DNA of 20,596 nucleotides from the NCBI GenBank assembly GCA_023489135.1, contig JAMDCE010000190.1, positions 1 through 20,596 of the forward strand, in the 5' to 3' direction. The first letter of the stretch is position 1. Each line of letters opens with the position of its first letter. A model generated the notes under the pieces. The model searched no databases, was not told where the DNA came from, and was given only the letters and a program-made list of their open reading frames with translations. A program made the translations under genes and the position numbers. This stretch comes from Chloroflexota bacterium. GTDB lineage: Bacteria > Chloroflexota > Chloroflexia > JAMDCE01. This document shows positions 7,773-15,966 of the stretch, piece by piece.

Positions 7773-8918
7773 ATGGGTAATACATCGATTGTGGCGTTGT
7801 TGCGTACTCGGCCCGAGAGCGTTCTCGATGATTATGAGCGTCTGCTGAATCTGGCCGGTGCTTCGACTGCCCTCGATAAGTCCGCTCCCACGATTCTAAA
7901 AGACAATATATCCTGGCATTTTCCTTTTCCGGGCGCCAACACTACGCCCTGGCAGCTAGAAGGAACGATCGTGGGCCTGCGCAACCTGGGGTTCAACGAA
8001 CAGTACTGCGTGCAAAACCGCACCGTGGTCACCAATGCCTTCAAAGGCACCGACCTGAACCGGTACTGGCCTATCTGCCGCGCCCACAACGTGCCGGTGC
8101 TCTTCAATTTCCGACCGGAGGATATGCGCTGGGTCGAATACCGGCCCAAAGCCAGGATGCTGGTGCTGGATCGCATCTTCGAGAATCACATCAAGATCCC
8201 CGACTTCTTCTCGGGCAAGAACGTCGTCCATCTTCCCACCGTCAAGTGCCACATCTACACCACCACTACTGGAGCGATGAAGAACGCCTTTGGCGGGCTG
8301 CTGAGTGAAAAACGCCACTATACCCACAGCTGGATTCACGAGACCCTGGTTGATCTGCTGGCCATTCAGAAAGAGGTTCACGCCGGCTTGCTGGCGATAA
8401 TGGATGGAACCACGGCGGGAAATGGCGCGGGTCCACGCATCATGGACCCGCAGACAAAGAACATAATTCTCGCCAGCGGTGACCAGGTTGCGATCGACGC
8501 CGTGGCAGCCAGGCTCATGGGCTTCGATCCGATGTCGCTGCGCTACATCAGACTGGCCCACGAAGCCGGGCTGGGTGTAGGTGACCCCCGCCAAATCGAG
8601 ATAGTAGGCGACGTGGATGCTGCCAAAGAGAGCTGGAACTTCAAGGTCGGTCGGACGTTCCTTAGCACGCTTGGCTGGCTCTCGTGGTTCGGTCCAACCA
8701 AGGTGCTGCAAAAGCTCATCTTCCACACTCCCCTGGTGCACGGCGCCAACCTGGTATCGGAGGCCTACCACGACTATTATCGCTGGAGGTTCAAGGAGGA
8801 GAACATCTTCCAACGCTGGCTCGAAGAGTCGCCCTGGGGCGCCCTTTTCAAGCAGTACGAGGGTCAGGGACACTTGCTTGCCGGCTCCGCCAATGCCGCC
8901 GAGCCGGTCAAACCCTAG
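7773..8918 (+). CDS. DUF362 domain-containing protein
   Basis: The 381-residue protein has the DUF362 core at about residues 35-280. Its signature is LPTVKCHIYTTTTGAMKNAFGG (residues 154-175, written here in parts: LPTVKCH, then YTTTTGAMKN, then AFGG), plus a MDGTTAGNGAGP segment (210-221) and ASGDQVAIDAVAARLMGFDP (about 234-253). DUF362 proteins are often found with iron-sulfur or cofactor metabolism, but the biochemical role is unproven. Here there is no ferredoxin-type CxxCxxC cluster motif. The C-terminal ~100 residues are Trp/Tyr-rich and may contact a membrane (weak inference). The ATG start has GGAGG six bases upstream and its own promoter. The gene ends nine bases from the convergent glycosidase-like gene. 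Confidence 0.85.
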   Translation: MGNTSIVALLRTRPESVLDDYERLLNLAGASTALDKSAPTILKDNISWHFPFPGANTTPWQLEGTIVGLRNLGFNEQYCVQNRTVVTNAFKGTDLNRYWPICRAHNVPVLFNFRPEDMRWVEYRPKARMLVLDRIFENHIKIPDFFSGKNVVHLPTVKCHIYTTTTGAMKNAFGGLLSEKRHYTHSWIHETLVDLLAIQKEVHAGLLAIMDGTTAGNGAGPRIMDPQTKNIILASGDQVAIDAVAARLMGFDPMSLRYIRLAHEAGLGVGDPRQIEIVGDVDAAKESWNFKVGRTFLSTLGWLSWFGPTKVLQKLIFHTPLVHGANLVSEAYHDYYRWRFKEENIFQRWLEESPWGALFKQYEGQGHLLAGSANAAEPVKP

Positions 8919-8927
8919 AGGCCTAAA

Positions 8928-10970
8928 CTATCGGTTCAGACCCGGTATCCTGGTAGGCGTGGGGGCCATTCGTGGCGGGCTCGTGGGATCGTAGCGGCCC
9001 ATCAGATCGAGAACGGTGGTCCCGCCGAGGTCAAACGGTTGCCATCCCGAAGCAGGGAAAATGCCGAAGATAGCGAATCCCAGCAGGTAGTCATCTTTGG
9101 CCGTCTCGTCCGCGTACCAGGCGAAATCAGCCGCGACCTGTTCGTAGTTGAGCCCCATCGCGCGCCATCCTTTGGCCACCCCCAGCTCGGTGATAATGAT
9201 AGGTCCGCTCTTTATCCCCGCTGCCTCCAGAGCTTGATGGATTTTGCGGTAGCGCAAGCCGTACCACAGGGCTTCCGGTTCCTGGAGCGAGGTGCCCTCG
9301 GGGCTGCTGTAGGCGTGGATGCCAAAGAACTTGCTGATGCGGATGGCTTCTCCGAAGTATCTTGGGTAGTCCTCAATGTCCACCGCCCCCGGCGGGTCGT
9401 TGCCGGCCACGGCGCCGATCCCGTACGTCCCCTGCAGGCGCTTGGCGAAGGCAACCTGGAAGGCATTGTAAGCCTGATATCCCGCGATGTCTCCGTGGCC
9501 CACGGGCTCGTTGTAGCTCATCCAGCCGTCGACAATCCCTCGCAGCGGCACTGCCATTTGCGCCACATGATCGGCAAAAGCGGCCCCTCTGACTTCTGGA
9601 TTGTCCAGCGGCTGAGATGCCGCGAATCTCCTCCCAATGATGAATGCCTTGGGCAACTGCTGGCGGACCTGCATGGCGAACTCGGGCTTCGGGTCCATCA
9701 GAATAACCAGGCCGGGACGCAGCTTGAGCAACTCGTTTAGAGGGTACCCGCCTCCGTCCGCGTATACGCCGACTCCGATCTTGCTCTGCTTATTTGTCGA
9801 TCGCGGCGGCATTTGCTGGATTGCCTGCACGATGGCATAGGGAGAACCCGGCGTTGAGATAGGCGTTGGCGTTAGCGTCGGACTCGGCGTCGGAGTGGGC
9901 GTCGCCGTAGGCGTGGTAGTCCGCTGTGCCCCTCCCTCCAAGAACGGAACGTATACCCGATACGTCGGGATCGTCGGGGTTATCGAGCTGCCGAACTGGA
10001 CCAAGGGCAGGTTGATCTGAAAAGTCTGGGTCGTTACGACGGCTTGAGGGCTGCCGACAGCGCCGCCCGAAAGAAGAGGGCCGGCCGCCGGGGCTGGTGT
10101 AGCGGCGGGTGTGGGAGCGCCGGATGGCCCCGGCGTGGGCGGCTGGCCACCCGGTGTGCCCTGACCGGGCCAACCAGGTGCAGGATTGGCCGGTGCAGGA
10201 TAGGGATTGTAGCCAAGGGCTTGAGCACCACTGGTAGGGTATCCCGCCTGGTTAGTTGGAGTTGAGGGTGCCTGCGGAACCACGTCGGCGGTTTCCTTCC
10301 GCGCGAAACCCGGCTCCATCGTCGGCGACGGCGTGCTGGTCGCCGCCACCTCCGTGCTTTCGGCTTGGCTCTCATCTAATGCCGCCGCGGGATTGGGTAT
10401 CGGCGTTTCGGATGGCGCCGGCAGCAGGGCGCTGCTGGAGAGCTCCTCTTCAACAGAGGGCTCGTCGTTCGGCACCGCGATGACCGCCGCTTCTTCTCTA
10501 CCAATGGGATCGTCCATTGCCCCCGGGGCAAATATGCCGGCGGTGGCCGCTGGTGATCTCGCCACCGGGACTTCAACCCGGCCAAGCTCCTCGATTTGAA
10601 GGAAGGTGATGGCCTGGGTCAGCTCAGGAGCGAAATACGCTAGCCCGCTGCGAGCAGCATCCGGCTCCGGCACCGGCTGGCCATTAATGACCACGAATAG
10701 AACCAATAAGACCGCGACTAGCTTTACCGCCCTGTCCAACAGGGACGTCCGTTTTGGAGACTGCTGCGCGGCGAGAGGTCGTGGCCGTTCTGGATGGCCC
10801 GCTTTCTCCAGGGAGGAGCGCTCATCCGCTTTTGGGCAGGCCCCAGCAACTGATCTACGTCGACCGAGGCCCACTATGGCCGCGGCAAACGCCAGGACCA
10901 GCAATCGGACCAAGAGGTATTTAGCGCCAGCCAAGAGAGACGAACGAGTTAGGGCAACCTTGCCGAACAT
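8928..10970 (-). CDS. Membrane-anchored clan GH-A glycosidase-like protein with long Pro/Thr linker
   Basis: From the ATG at 10970 the protein has 680 residues. Two hydrophobic segments (about 19-36 and 82-96) anchor it. A long Ser/Pro/Ala/Thr linker of roughly 290 residues follows, including a TATPTPTPSPTLTPTP run. A TIM-barrel-like domain starts near residue 390. It has the clan GH-A pair: Glu488 in SYNEP (acid/base) and Glu595 in ITELGV (nucleophile), about 107 residues apart. The upstream GTG at 11042 would extend the frame, but it lies upstream of the predicted promoter (11008-11035), so I prefer 10970. The ribosome site there is weak. It is probably an extracytoplasmic glycan-active enzyme. 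The family number and substrate cannot be set by eye; a non-catalytic glycan-binding role is possible. Confidence 0.75.
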   Translation of the reverse strand: MFGKVALTRSSLLAGAKYLLVRLLVLAFAAAIVGLGRRRSVAGACPKADERSSLEKAGHPERPRPLAAQQSPKRTSLLDRAVKLVAVLLVLFVVINGQPVPEPDAARSGLAYFAPELTQAITFLQIEELGRVEVPVARSPAATAGIFAPGAMDDPIGREEAAVIAVPNDEPSVEEELSSSALLPAPSETPIPNPAAALDESQAESTEVAATSTPSPTMEPGFARKETADVVPQAPSTPTNQAGYPTSGAQALGYNPYPAPANPAPGWPGQGTPGGQPPTPGPSGAPTPAATPAPAAGPLLSGGAVGSPQAVVTTQTFQINLPLVQFGSSITPTIPTYRVYVPFLEGGAQRTTTPTATPTPTPSPTLTPTPISTPGSPYAIVQAIQQMPPRSTNKQSKIGVGVYADGGGYPLNELLKLRPGLVILMDPKPEFAMQVRQQLPKAFIIGRRFAASQPLDNPEVRGAAFADHVAQMAVPLRGIVDGWMSYNEPVGHGDIAGYQAYNAFQVAFAKRLQGTYGIGAVAGNDPPGAVDIEDYPRYFGEAIRISKFFGIHAYSSPEGTSLQEPEALWYGLRYRKIHQALEAAGIKSGPIIITELGVAKGWRAMGLNYEQVAADFAWYADETAKDDYLLGFAIFGIFPASGWQPFDLGGTTVLDLMGRYDPTSPPRMAPTPTRIPGLNR
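9861..9918 (-). repeat. Short tandem repeat encoding a Thr-Pro linker
   Basis: GGCGTY-like hexamer units on the plus strand (about 9861-9918) encode the alternating Thr-Pro run of the glycosidase-like protein. Such tracts are common spacers in extracellular enzymes and are prone to length change. Confidence 0.8.
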
Positions 10971-11007
10971 GTGTATATGGTAGCACACCGGAGTCTCGAG
11001 TACAAGA

Positions 11008-11035
11008 ACTATATTGGCTAGTGGTGCTCTGCCAA
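11008..11035 (-). promoter_or_regulatory. Candidate promoter for the membrane-anchored glycosidase-like gene
   Basis: On the minus strand TTGGCA (11030-11035), a 16-bp spacer and TATAGT (11008-11013) predict a transcript start near 11001, about 30 nt before the ATG at 10970. This placement supports the shorter protein start. Confidence 0.5.
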
Positions 11036-11051
11036 CTCGCAAAACTGTTGA

Positions 11052-12140
11052 CTACCCGATTAGAAGCGCGTCTCCAAAGCTATAGAAGCGATACCCGCGC
11101 TCCACCGCCTCGGCGTAGGCGCGGCGAATGAATTCCGTCCCGGCGAAGGCGGATACAAGCATCAGGAGAGTCGAGCGGGGGAGATGGAAATTGGTTATCA
11201 AAGCGTCTATGCCTTTGAACCGGTAGCCGGGATAGATGAAGATGTCGGTCCACCCGGCATAGGGACGGAAAACCGCGCCCGAGCCCGGGGACGCCGAGCC
11301 ATTGCTCTTCGCCGGGGCTTGCGCGGCTGATTCCAGCACTCGCACGGTGGTAGTCCCAACCGCTACGATGCGCCTGCCTTCCGCACGAGCCTGATTGAGA
11401 CTGCCGGCCACATCGGCGGTCAGCTCGCAGAATTCAGAGTGCATGTGGTGTTGGTGGATGAGCTCGACCTGCACCGGGCGGAAGGTATCCAAACCTATGT
11501 GCAGGGTAACGAACTTGAGTTCCACTCCCCTGGCCTGGAGTCTCTCGATCAGGCTCGGCGTGAAGTGCAGTCCGGCCGTAGGGGCGGCCACCGAACCCTT
11601 GATCCGCGCGTAAACGGTCTGATATCGCTCCGGATCGTCGAGCCGCGCATGAATGTAGGGAGGAAGGGGCATCGCGCCGAGGCGCTCGATGGACATGTCG
11701 AGGTCCGGCCGGTTCTCGAGCTCGAGCAGGCGACCCCCCGCCTCTGTTCGGCCGACTATGCGAGCGCGCACGCGCTCTCCTGTCGGATTGTGCAGCCCGT
11801 CCGCCGAGGAGAGCTCGATCTCTCCTCCCTCGCGCATACGTCTTCCCGGCTTGACCAGAGCCTCCCAGGTGCGCTCCCCGCGCCTGGCGATTAGAAGCAC
11901 TTCCACCCGGCCGCCGGTGGGTATCCGACGCCCGTAGATGCGCGCGGGGATGACCCTGCTCTCGTTGCAGACCAGCACGTCTCCGGGAAGGAGGTGATCC
12001 TCTATTTCCCTGAACACGCGGTGTTGAATGGTTCCCTCCCGCACGCTCAGGACCATTAGGCGAGAGCTATCGCGCGGCTCGACCGGAGTCTGGGCAATGT
12101 GATCGGTCGGGAGGTGGTAATCGAAGTCGCAGACCTTCAA
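11052..12140 (-). CDS. queA: S-adenosylmethionine:tRNA ribosyltransferase-isomerase QueA
   Basis: QueA transfers and isomerises the ribosyl moiety of SAM onto 7-aminomethyl-7-deazaguanine in tRNA, giving epoxyqueuosine at the wobble base of GUN-anticodon tRNAs. The 362-residue length is usual. Recognisable stretches are FDYHLPTDHIAQTPVEPRDSSRL at the N terminus (first ~28 residues), AMPLPPYIH, GSVAAPTAGLHFT, ITNFHLPRSTLLMLVSAF and the FYSFGDALLI end. The start is TTG at 12140. A strong AGGAGGT ribosome site is formed by the last two Arg codons and stop of the DUF2905 gene, three bases away, so the two genes are probably translationally coupled. It is the last gene of the ruvB-DUF2905-queA unit. 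Confidence 0.97.
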   Translation of the reverse strand: MKVCDFDYHLPTDHIAQTPVEPRDSSRLMVLSVREGTIQHRVFREIEDHLLPGDVLVCNESRVIPARIYGRRIPTGGRVEVLLIARRGERTWEALVKPGRRMREGGEIELSSADGLHNPTGERVRARIVGRTEAGGRLLELENRPDLDMSIERLGAMPLPPYIHARLDDPERYQTVYARIKGSVAAPTAGLHFTPSLIERLQARGVELKFVTLHIGLDTFRPVQVELIHQHHMHSEFCELTADVAGSLNQARAEGRRIVAVGTTTVRVLESAAQAPAKSNGSASPGSGAVFRPYAGWTDIFIYPGYRFKGIDALITNFHLPRSTLLMLVSAFAGTEFIRRAYAEAVERGYRFYSFGDALLIG

Positions 12141-12143
12141 CCC

Positions 12144-12377
12144 CTACCTCCTCAAGAACAGACTTATCAAAGAAAGAATAATCGACAGCAGAATGCTGAG
12201 AATGATCATCGTCGCGATGGGGAAGAAGCAGGACACATTATCGCGTTGAATGAGAATGTCGCCGGGCAGCCGGCCCAGAAAAGGCACTTTCCCGGCCAGC
12301 AGCAGGATCAGCCCCAGGAAGACGATCAGAAGGCCCACGACGATCAGTATGCGGCCAAAACCCTCGAACTCGGTCAC
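12144..12377 (-). CDS. DUF2905 small membrane protein
   Basis: The 77-residue protein has two hydrophobic helices around a conserved KVPFLGRLPGDI motif and a short FFP turn, ending in Arg-Arg: the DUF2905 layout. Its function is unknown. The family is often located between ruvB and queA, as here. I chose GTG at 12377 because AAGGAG sits six bases before it; the GTG at 12401 would add eight residues but places that ribosome site inside the gene. The gap to ruvB is 34 bp and to queA 3 bp. Confidence 0.88.
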   Translation of the reverse strand: MTEFEGFGRILIVVGLLIVFLGLILLLAGKVPFLGRLPGDILIQRDNVSCFFPIATMIILSILLSIILSLISLFLRR

Positions 12378-12411
12378 GTTGCGCTCCTTGATCTGGACCA
12401 CTCCAGGTTAA

Positions 12412-13449
12412 CTACCAGAGGGCTTGTTGCTGGGGTGGCTGATCCTCTTTGTCCGCCTTGTAGGCGAGGCCGAGGTGTTCGTAGGCGAGCTTGGTGGCCA
12501 CACGGCCGCGAGGTGTGCGGGCAATGAAGCCCAGTTGCAGCAGGTAGGGCTCGTAGACGTCCATTATGGTATCCGATTCCTCGCTGATGGCCGCGGCGAT
12601 GGTCTCTATTCCGACCGGGCCGCCATTGAACTTCTCGACGATGGTCGACAGCACCTTGCGGTCGATGTCGTCGAGGCCCAGGTGGTCCACCTCCAGCATC
12701 TCCAGCGCTTCGTCTGCCACGGACTCCGTGATGATCCCCGAAGCGCGCACCTCGGCGAAGTCCCGCACTCGCTTGAGAAGCCGGTTAGCCACGCGGGGCG
12801 TGCCTCGCGAGCGGCGCGCTACCTCGTAGGCGCTCTTTTCCTCGATCCTGACGCCGAGGATGGTGGCGGAGCGATGGACTATCTTCTCCATTGCCTCGAC
12901 GTCGTAGAAATCCAGGCGGTAGGTGGCCCCGAAACGGTCGCGCAGCGGCGAGCTAAGAAGCGCGTATCTGGTAGTGGCCCCCACGATGGTGAAGCGAGGC
13001 AGCTTGAGGCGCACGCTTCTAGCGGCCATGCCCTTGCCCAGGATCATGTCCCAGGCGAAGTCTTCCATCGCCGGGTACATCGCTTCCTCGACCACCCGGC
13101 TCAGCCGATGTATCTCGTCGACGAAGAAGATGTCGCCTTTTTGAAGGCTGGTGAGGATCGAGGCGAGGTCGCCGGGAATGATGATGGCTGGTCCGGAGGA
13201 GATCTTGATGCTGACCTCCATTTCATTGGCGATGATGTTGGCCAGGGTGGTTTTTCCCAAACCGGGCGGACCGTAGAGCAGCACGTGGTCGAGCGCCTCG
13301 CCCCGCGCTTTGGCGGCCTCGATGAATATCTTGAGGTTCTCCTTTACCTTGTCCTGCCCGATGTAGTCCTGCAACCGCTTTGGTCGCAGGCTGGCGTCGA
13401 TCGCGTGATCCTCTTCCTTCAGCTTCGGCGATAACACTCTGTCCGTCAC
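12412..13449 (-). CDS. ruvB: Holliday junction branch migration ATPase RuvB
   Basis: RuvB is the hexameric AAA+ motor that, with RuvA, drives branch migration of Holliday junctions. From the GTG at 13449 it has 345 residues, the usual size. Motifs are Walker [10 protein letters not shown] (60-68), Walker B DEIH, sensor 1 GATTR, the arginine-finger stretch SSPLRDRFG, sensor 2 RGTPRVANR and the C-terminal winged helix with [18 protein letters not shown] lies six bases before this GTG. The open frame continues to 13545, but that extension only translates part of a hairpin repeat and has no family match. ruvA and ruvC are not in the window. Confidence 0.97.
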   Translation of the reverse strand: MTDRVLSPKLKEEDHAIDASLRPKRLQDYIGQDKVKENLKIFIEAAKARGEALDHVLLYGPPGLGKTTLANIIANEMEVSIKISSGPAIIIPGDLASILTSLQKGDIFFVDEIHRLSRVVEEAMYPAMEDFAWDMILGKGMAARSVRLKLPRFTIVGATTRYALLSSPLRDRFGATYRLDFYDVEAMEKIVHRSATILGVRIEEKSAYEVARRSRGTPRVANRLLKRVRDFAEVRASGIITESVADEALEMLEVDHLGLDDIDRKVLSTIVEKFNGGPVGIETIAAAISEESDTIMDVYEPYLLQLGFIARTPRGRVATKLAYEHLGLAYKADKEDQPPQQQALW

Positions 13450-13479
13450 GTCCAACTCCCCAGCCAAAACGCCTAACAG

Positions 13480-13571
13480 CCTATCCGATGACCCGTACCT
13501 GTAGCGCGGGGGCTTGTCCCCCGCCCGTACCCAGGCGGGGGACAAGCCCCCGCGCTACGTTGTCGGATAGG
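13480..13571. repeat. Large GC-rich hairpin in the ruvB leader
   Basis: Arms 13501-13525 and 13534-13558 are perfect 25-bp reverse complements with an 8-nt loop. An outer pair, CCTATCCGA (13480-13488) and TCGGATAGG (13563-13571), adds nine more base pairs across an asymmetric bulge. The arm contains GGGGGCTTGTCCCCC. It ends about 50 bp before the ruvB start and lies downstream of the predicted promoter, so it would be transcribed in the 5' leader. It looks like a REP- or MITE-type element rather than a terminator, since no T-run follows. Confidence 0.88.
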
Positions 13572-13605
13572 TACTAAACCAGCTTATGTTCAATACGCGA
13601 TGGTA

Positions 13606-13635
13606 ATTATACTAGATGGCCATGGGCGTTTCCAA
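13606..13635 (-). promoter_or_regulatory. Promoter for ruvB-DUF2905-queA
   Basis: On the minus strand a perfect -10, TATAAT (13606-13611), is preceded after 18 bp by TTGGAA (13630-13635). The predicted start is near 13599, giving a 150-nt leader that contains the large hairpin. Confidence 0.6.
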
Positions 13636-13657
13636 TTGGGCGGCAGGCCCCGTTCGG

Positions 13658-13696
13658 AATTGTGGAGTGTAGGCGCGAAGCATTCGCTCTACAATT
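13658..13696. repeat. Imperfect inverted repeat
   Basis: AATTGT (13658-13663) pairs with ACAATT (13691-13696), and the stem continues inward with G-U pairs. An inner GCGAA/TTCGC pairing is also possible. It may be a small dispersed hairpin repeat; function is unknown. Confidence 0.5.
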
Positions 13697-13736
13697 GGGC
13701 GTAGATCTATGTTCCGGGCCTATCCTCCTCCGGGCA

Positions 13737-13773
13737 GCCCCGATACATCTCAGCCACTGCAGTGTATCGGGGC
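13737..13773 (-). terminator. Hairpin downstream of rlmB, possible terminator without T-run
   Basis: Perfect 11-bp arms (GCCCCGATACA 13737-13747 and TGTATCGGGGC 13763-13773) enclose a 15-nt loop, about 40 bp after the rlmB stop. The position fits the end of the operon. No T-run follows on the minus strand, so intrinsic termination is only a possibility. Confidence 0.4.
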
Positions 13774-13812
13774 CAGCACCTATCTTGCGCTTCTGAGATC
13801 GTTTCTTCGTGC

Positions 13813-14550
13813 CTACGTCCTTCCTGTCCTCTTCCGCCACGCGTGATACAACACGATGGACCCCGCCACCGCGGCGTTCAAGCTGCTGACCTGGCCGCGC
13901 ATGGGTATTCTGACGACCAGGTCGCACTTCTCTTTCACCAGGCGACCCAGGCCCTTGCCCTCGGCGCCCACCACCAGCGCCGCCGGCAAGTTCCAATCGA
14001 TCTCGTCGAAAGCCTGGCGGCCGTCCATGTCGATCCCCACCACCCAAACCCCGGCTTCTTTCAATTCCTCGATGGCGCGCGCGAGGTTGGTCACCTGCGC
14101 TACCAGCAGGTGCTCGATGGCCCCTGCCGATGCCTTTACCACCGTGGGCGTTACTCCCACCGCCCGGTGCTCGGGGATGACCACGCCGTGGGCGCCCGCC
14201 GCTTCGGCCGTGCGAATCAAGGTGCCCAGGTTTTGTGGGTCCTGCAGGGAATCGAGGATCAGAATCAGGGGATACTCGCCCCTGGACTGCGCCAGGGACA
14301 GGATATCGGCGAGGTTGGAGTACTGAAACGGAGGAACTTCGGCCACTATGCCCTGGTGTTTAGGCGTTCCGGCCAGGTGATCGAGCCTCTGGCGGTCGAC
14401 GTACTCGACGCGGATGGCGCGTGCCTTCGCTTGCTGGAGGATCTCCACTACGCCCGAGGGCTTGGTGCCTTTGGCCAGCAGAATCCGTTTTATGGCGCGT
14501 CCTGCCCGCAGGGATTCGTGTACCGGGTTTCTCCCCCAGATGATATCCAC
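13813..14550 (-). CDS. rlmB: 23S rRNA 2'-O-ribose methyltransferase RlmB (TrmH/SpoU family)
   Basis: This SPOUT methyltransferase is likely to methylate a guanosine ribose in the 23S rRNA peptidyl-transferase region (G2251 in E. coli). The 245-residue protein has an N-terminal substrate-binding domain (about 1-75, opening IIWGRNPVHESLRAG). The trefoil-knot domain carries three motifs: QDPQNLGTLIRTAEAAGA, VVGAEGKGLGRLV and IPMRGQVSSLNAAVAGSI. The GTG start at 14550 has a weak AAGG ribosome site. It lies 15 bp after cysS and is the last gene of the operon. The closest alternative is another TrmH-family rRNA/tRNA methyltransferase, but the N-terminal domain and the cysS linkage favour RlmB. Confidence 0.93.
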   Translation of the reverse strand: MDIIWGRNPVHESLRAGRAIKRILLAKGTKPSGVVEILQQAKARAIRVEYVDRQRLDHLAGTPKHQGIVAEVPPFQYSNLADILSLAQSRGEYPLILILDSLQDPQNLGTLIRTAEAAGAHGVVIPEHRAVGVTPTVVKASAGAIEHLLVAQVTNLARAIEELKEAGVWVVGIDMDGRQAFDEIDWNLPAALVVGAEGKGLGRLVKEKCDLVVRIPMRGQVSSLNAAVAGSIVLYHAWRKRTGRT

Positions 14551-14565
14551 GGCCTTGCCGACGTG

Positions 14566-15966
14566 CTAGTCTTTCCCCTGGTCGCGCCAGACGGTCCCTT
14601 CAGGACGGTCCTCGAGCGCCACCCCTAGCTCGGACAGTTGATCCCGAATGCGGTCGGCCAACGCCCATTGCTTGGCCTGGCGCAGGTCTCGGCGCACGCC
14701 TATGAGCAGCTCGATGAAGGGCTTCGCCGCAAGCTCCTCGGCGGCCCTCGCCTCCACCAGGGTGAATCCGAGGACGTGCGCCAGCTCCACCAGGGTCTTC
14801 TGAGCCGGAATCAGCGAATCGGCCGGCACGCCTTGCTCCCTGGCCCTATTGATCTCCTTGACCAGGTCAAAGAGGCCGGCCAACGCCGCGGCGGTGTTGA
14901 AATCGTCGTCCATGGACTGGACGAAATTGGCTCGGGCCTTTTCGGAGGCTTCCCGCAGAGCTTCGGTCGGCTGTCCCGGTGCCACGGCCGAATCGAATCC
15001 TTGCGCGGCCGCGCGGAGGCGTTCCACGCCTTTCTCCGCCGCCTGCACCACCTCCTCGCCGTAGGTGAGTGGAGCGCGGTAGTGCGAAGACAGAACGAAG
15101 AGTCGTATGGCATCGGCGCTGGACTTGGCCAGAGCTTCCCGGACAGAGATCAAGTTGCCCAGCGATTTGGACATCTTCTCGCCGCCCAGCTGTAGCAGTC
15201 CGTTGTGCATCCAGTATTTCACGAACGGCACTTCGCCGGTGAAACACTCGGATTGGGCGATCTCGTTCTCGTGGTGAGGGAAGATGAGATCTTGTCCTCC
15301 GCCGTGGATGTCAATCCGCGGCCCCAGGTACCTGAGAATCATCGCCGAGCACTCTATGTGCCAGCCGGGACGTCCTTTGCTCCAGGGGCTCTCCCACCAG
15401 GGCTCGCCCGGTTTGGATGCCTTCCAGAGGGCGAAGTCCATCGGGTTTTCCTTGCGGAGGTCGACCTCGATTCGGGCCCCGGCTTGCATCTCTTCCAGGG
15501 ATCGATGGGACAGCTTGCCGTAATCCGATTTGGAGTTGACCCTGAAATAGACGTCGCCATCGGCCAGGTAGGCGTGCCCCTTGTCTATGAGCCCCTGTAT
15601 GACCTCGATTATTTTGGGGATCTCCTGAGTGGCCCGGGGATAGACGCCGGCTTTCCTGACGTTGAGAGCCTCCATATCGGCGAAGAACTCGTCGATGAAC
15701 CTTTGAGCCAGATCGCCGGGCTCGACCCCCTGCGCCTGGGCTCGGGCGATGATCTTGTCGTCGATGTCCGTGAAGTTCTGGACGTGCCTCACGTCGTAGC
15801 CTCTGAACTCCAGGTAGCGCAGGATCACGTCGAAAATGATGTACGACATCGCGTGCCCGATGTGCGCTTCGGCATACGGCGTGATGCCGCAGACGTATAC
15901 CTTGACCGGCGACCCGAAGGGGCGGAACTCCTCCTTCTGGGCCGACATAGTGTTGAATACTTTCAT
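14566..15966 (-). CDS. cysS: Cysteinyl-tRNA synthetase CysS
   Basis: This class I synthetase charges tRNA-Cys. Its 466 residues include the HIGH motif (H35-H38), KMSKS (264-268), C26 as first zinc ligand, WHIECSAM and [11 protein letters not shown] supplying the others, and a C-terminal anticodon-recognition region ending in [20 protein letters not shown]. The first motif reads [17 protein letters not shown], where most CysRS have CGPTVYD. The GITPY form recalls MshC (mycothiol ligase), but the full-length C-terminal domain and operon position support CysRS. The start ATG overlaps the cysE stop as ATGA, preceded by a GGGGGAGACGGAG ribosome region, so translation is coupled to cysE. Confidence 0.95.
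   Translation of the reverse strand: MKVFNTMSAQKEEFRPFGSPVKVYVCGITPYAEAHIGHAMSYIIFDVILRYLEFRGYDVRHVQNFTDIDDKIIARAQAQGVEPGDLAQRFIDEFFADMEALNVRKAGVYPRATQEIPKIIEVIQGLIDKGHAYLADGDVYFRVNSKSDYGKLSHRSLEEMQAGARIEVDLRKENPMDFALWKASKPGEPWWESPWSKGRPGWHIECSAMILRYLGPRIDIHGGGQDLIFPHHENEIAQSECFTGEVPFVKYWMHNGLLQLGGEKMSKSLGNLISVREALAKSSADAIRLFVLSSHYRAPLTYGEEVVQAAEKGVERLRAAAQGFDSAVAPGQPTEALREASEKARANFVQSMDDDFNTAAALAGLFDLVKEINRAREQGVPADSLIPAQKTLVELAHVLGFTLVEARAAEELAAKPFIELLIGVRRDLRQAKQWALADRIRDQLSELGVALEDRPEGTVWRDQGKD

Larger units (their letters stand above)
13450..13812. other. Intergenic region between ruvB and rlmB rich in inverted repeats
   Basis: The 363-bp stretch holds the ruvB promoter (13606-13635) and three inverted repeats: a 25-bp-arm hairpin (13501-13558) with outer arms, a weaker one (13658-13696) and one just downstream of rlmB (13737-13773). 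A 10-bp direct repeat, CAATTGGGCG, occurs at 13633 and 13692. No gene is convincing here. Confidence 0.75.

Noticed and set aside
10971..11042. 24-residue N-terminal extension of the glycosidase-like protein
   Set aside because: Its start would lie upstream of the predicted promoter at 11008-11035, so the extension would not be on the transcript.
12424..13434. 336-codon plus-strand frame opposite ruvB
   Set aside because: It is the antisense shadow of a certain gene, with an atypical His/Val/Asp-rich composition caused by GC-rich codon use on the other strand.
13450..13545. 32-residue N-terminal extension of ruvB
   Set aside because: It translates part of the hairpin repeat, has no family match, and the GTG at 13449 has a well-placed ribosome site.
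14566..15966. MshC (mycothiol cysteine ligase) instead of CysRS
   Set aside because: The protein keeps the full CysRS C-terminal anticodon region and length, and sits in the cysE-cysS-rlmB operon context.
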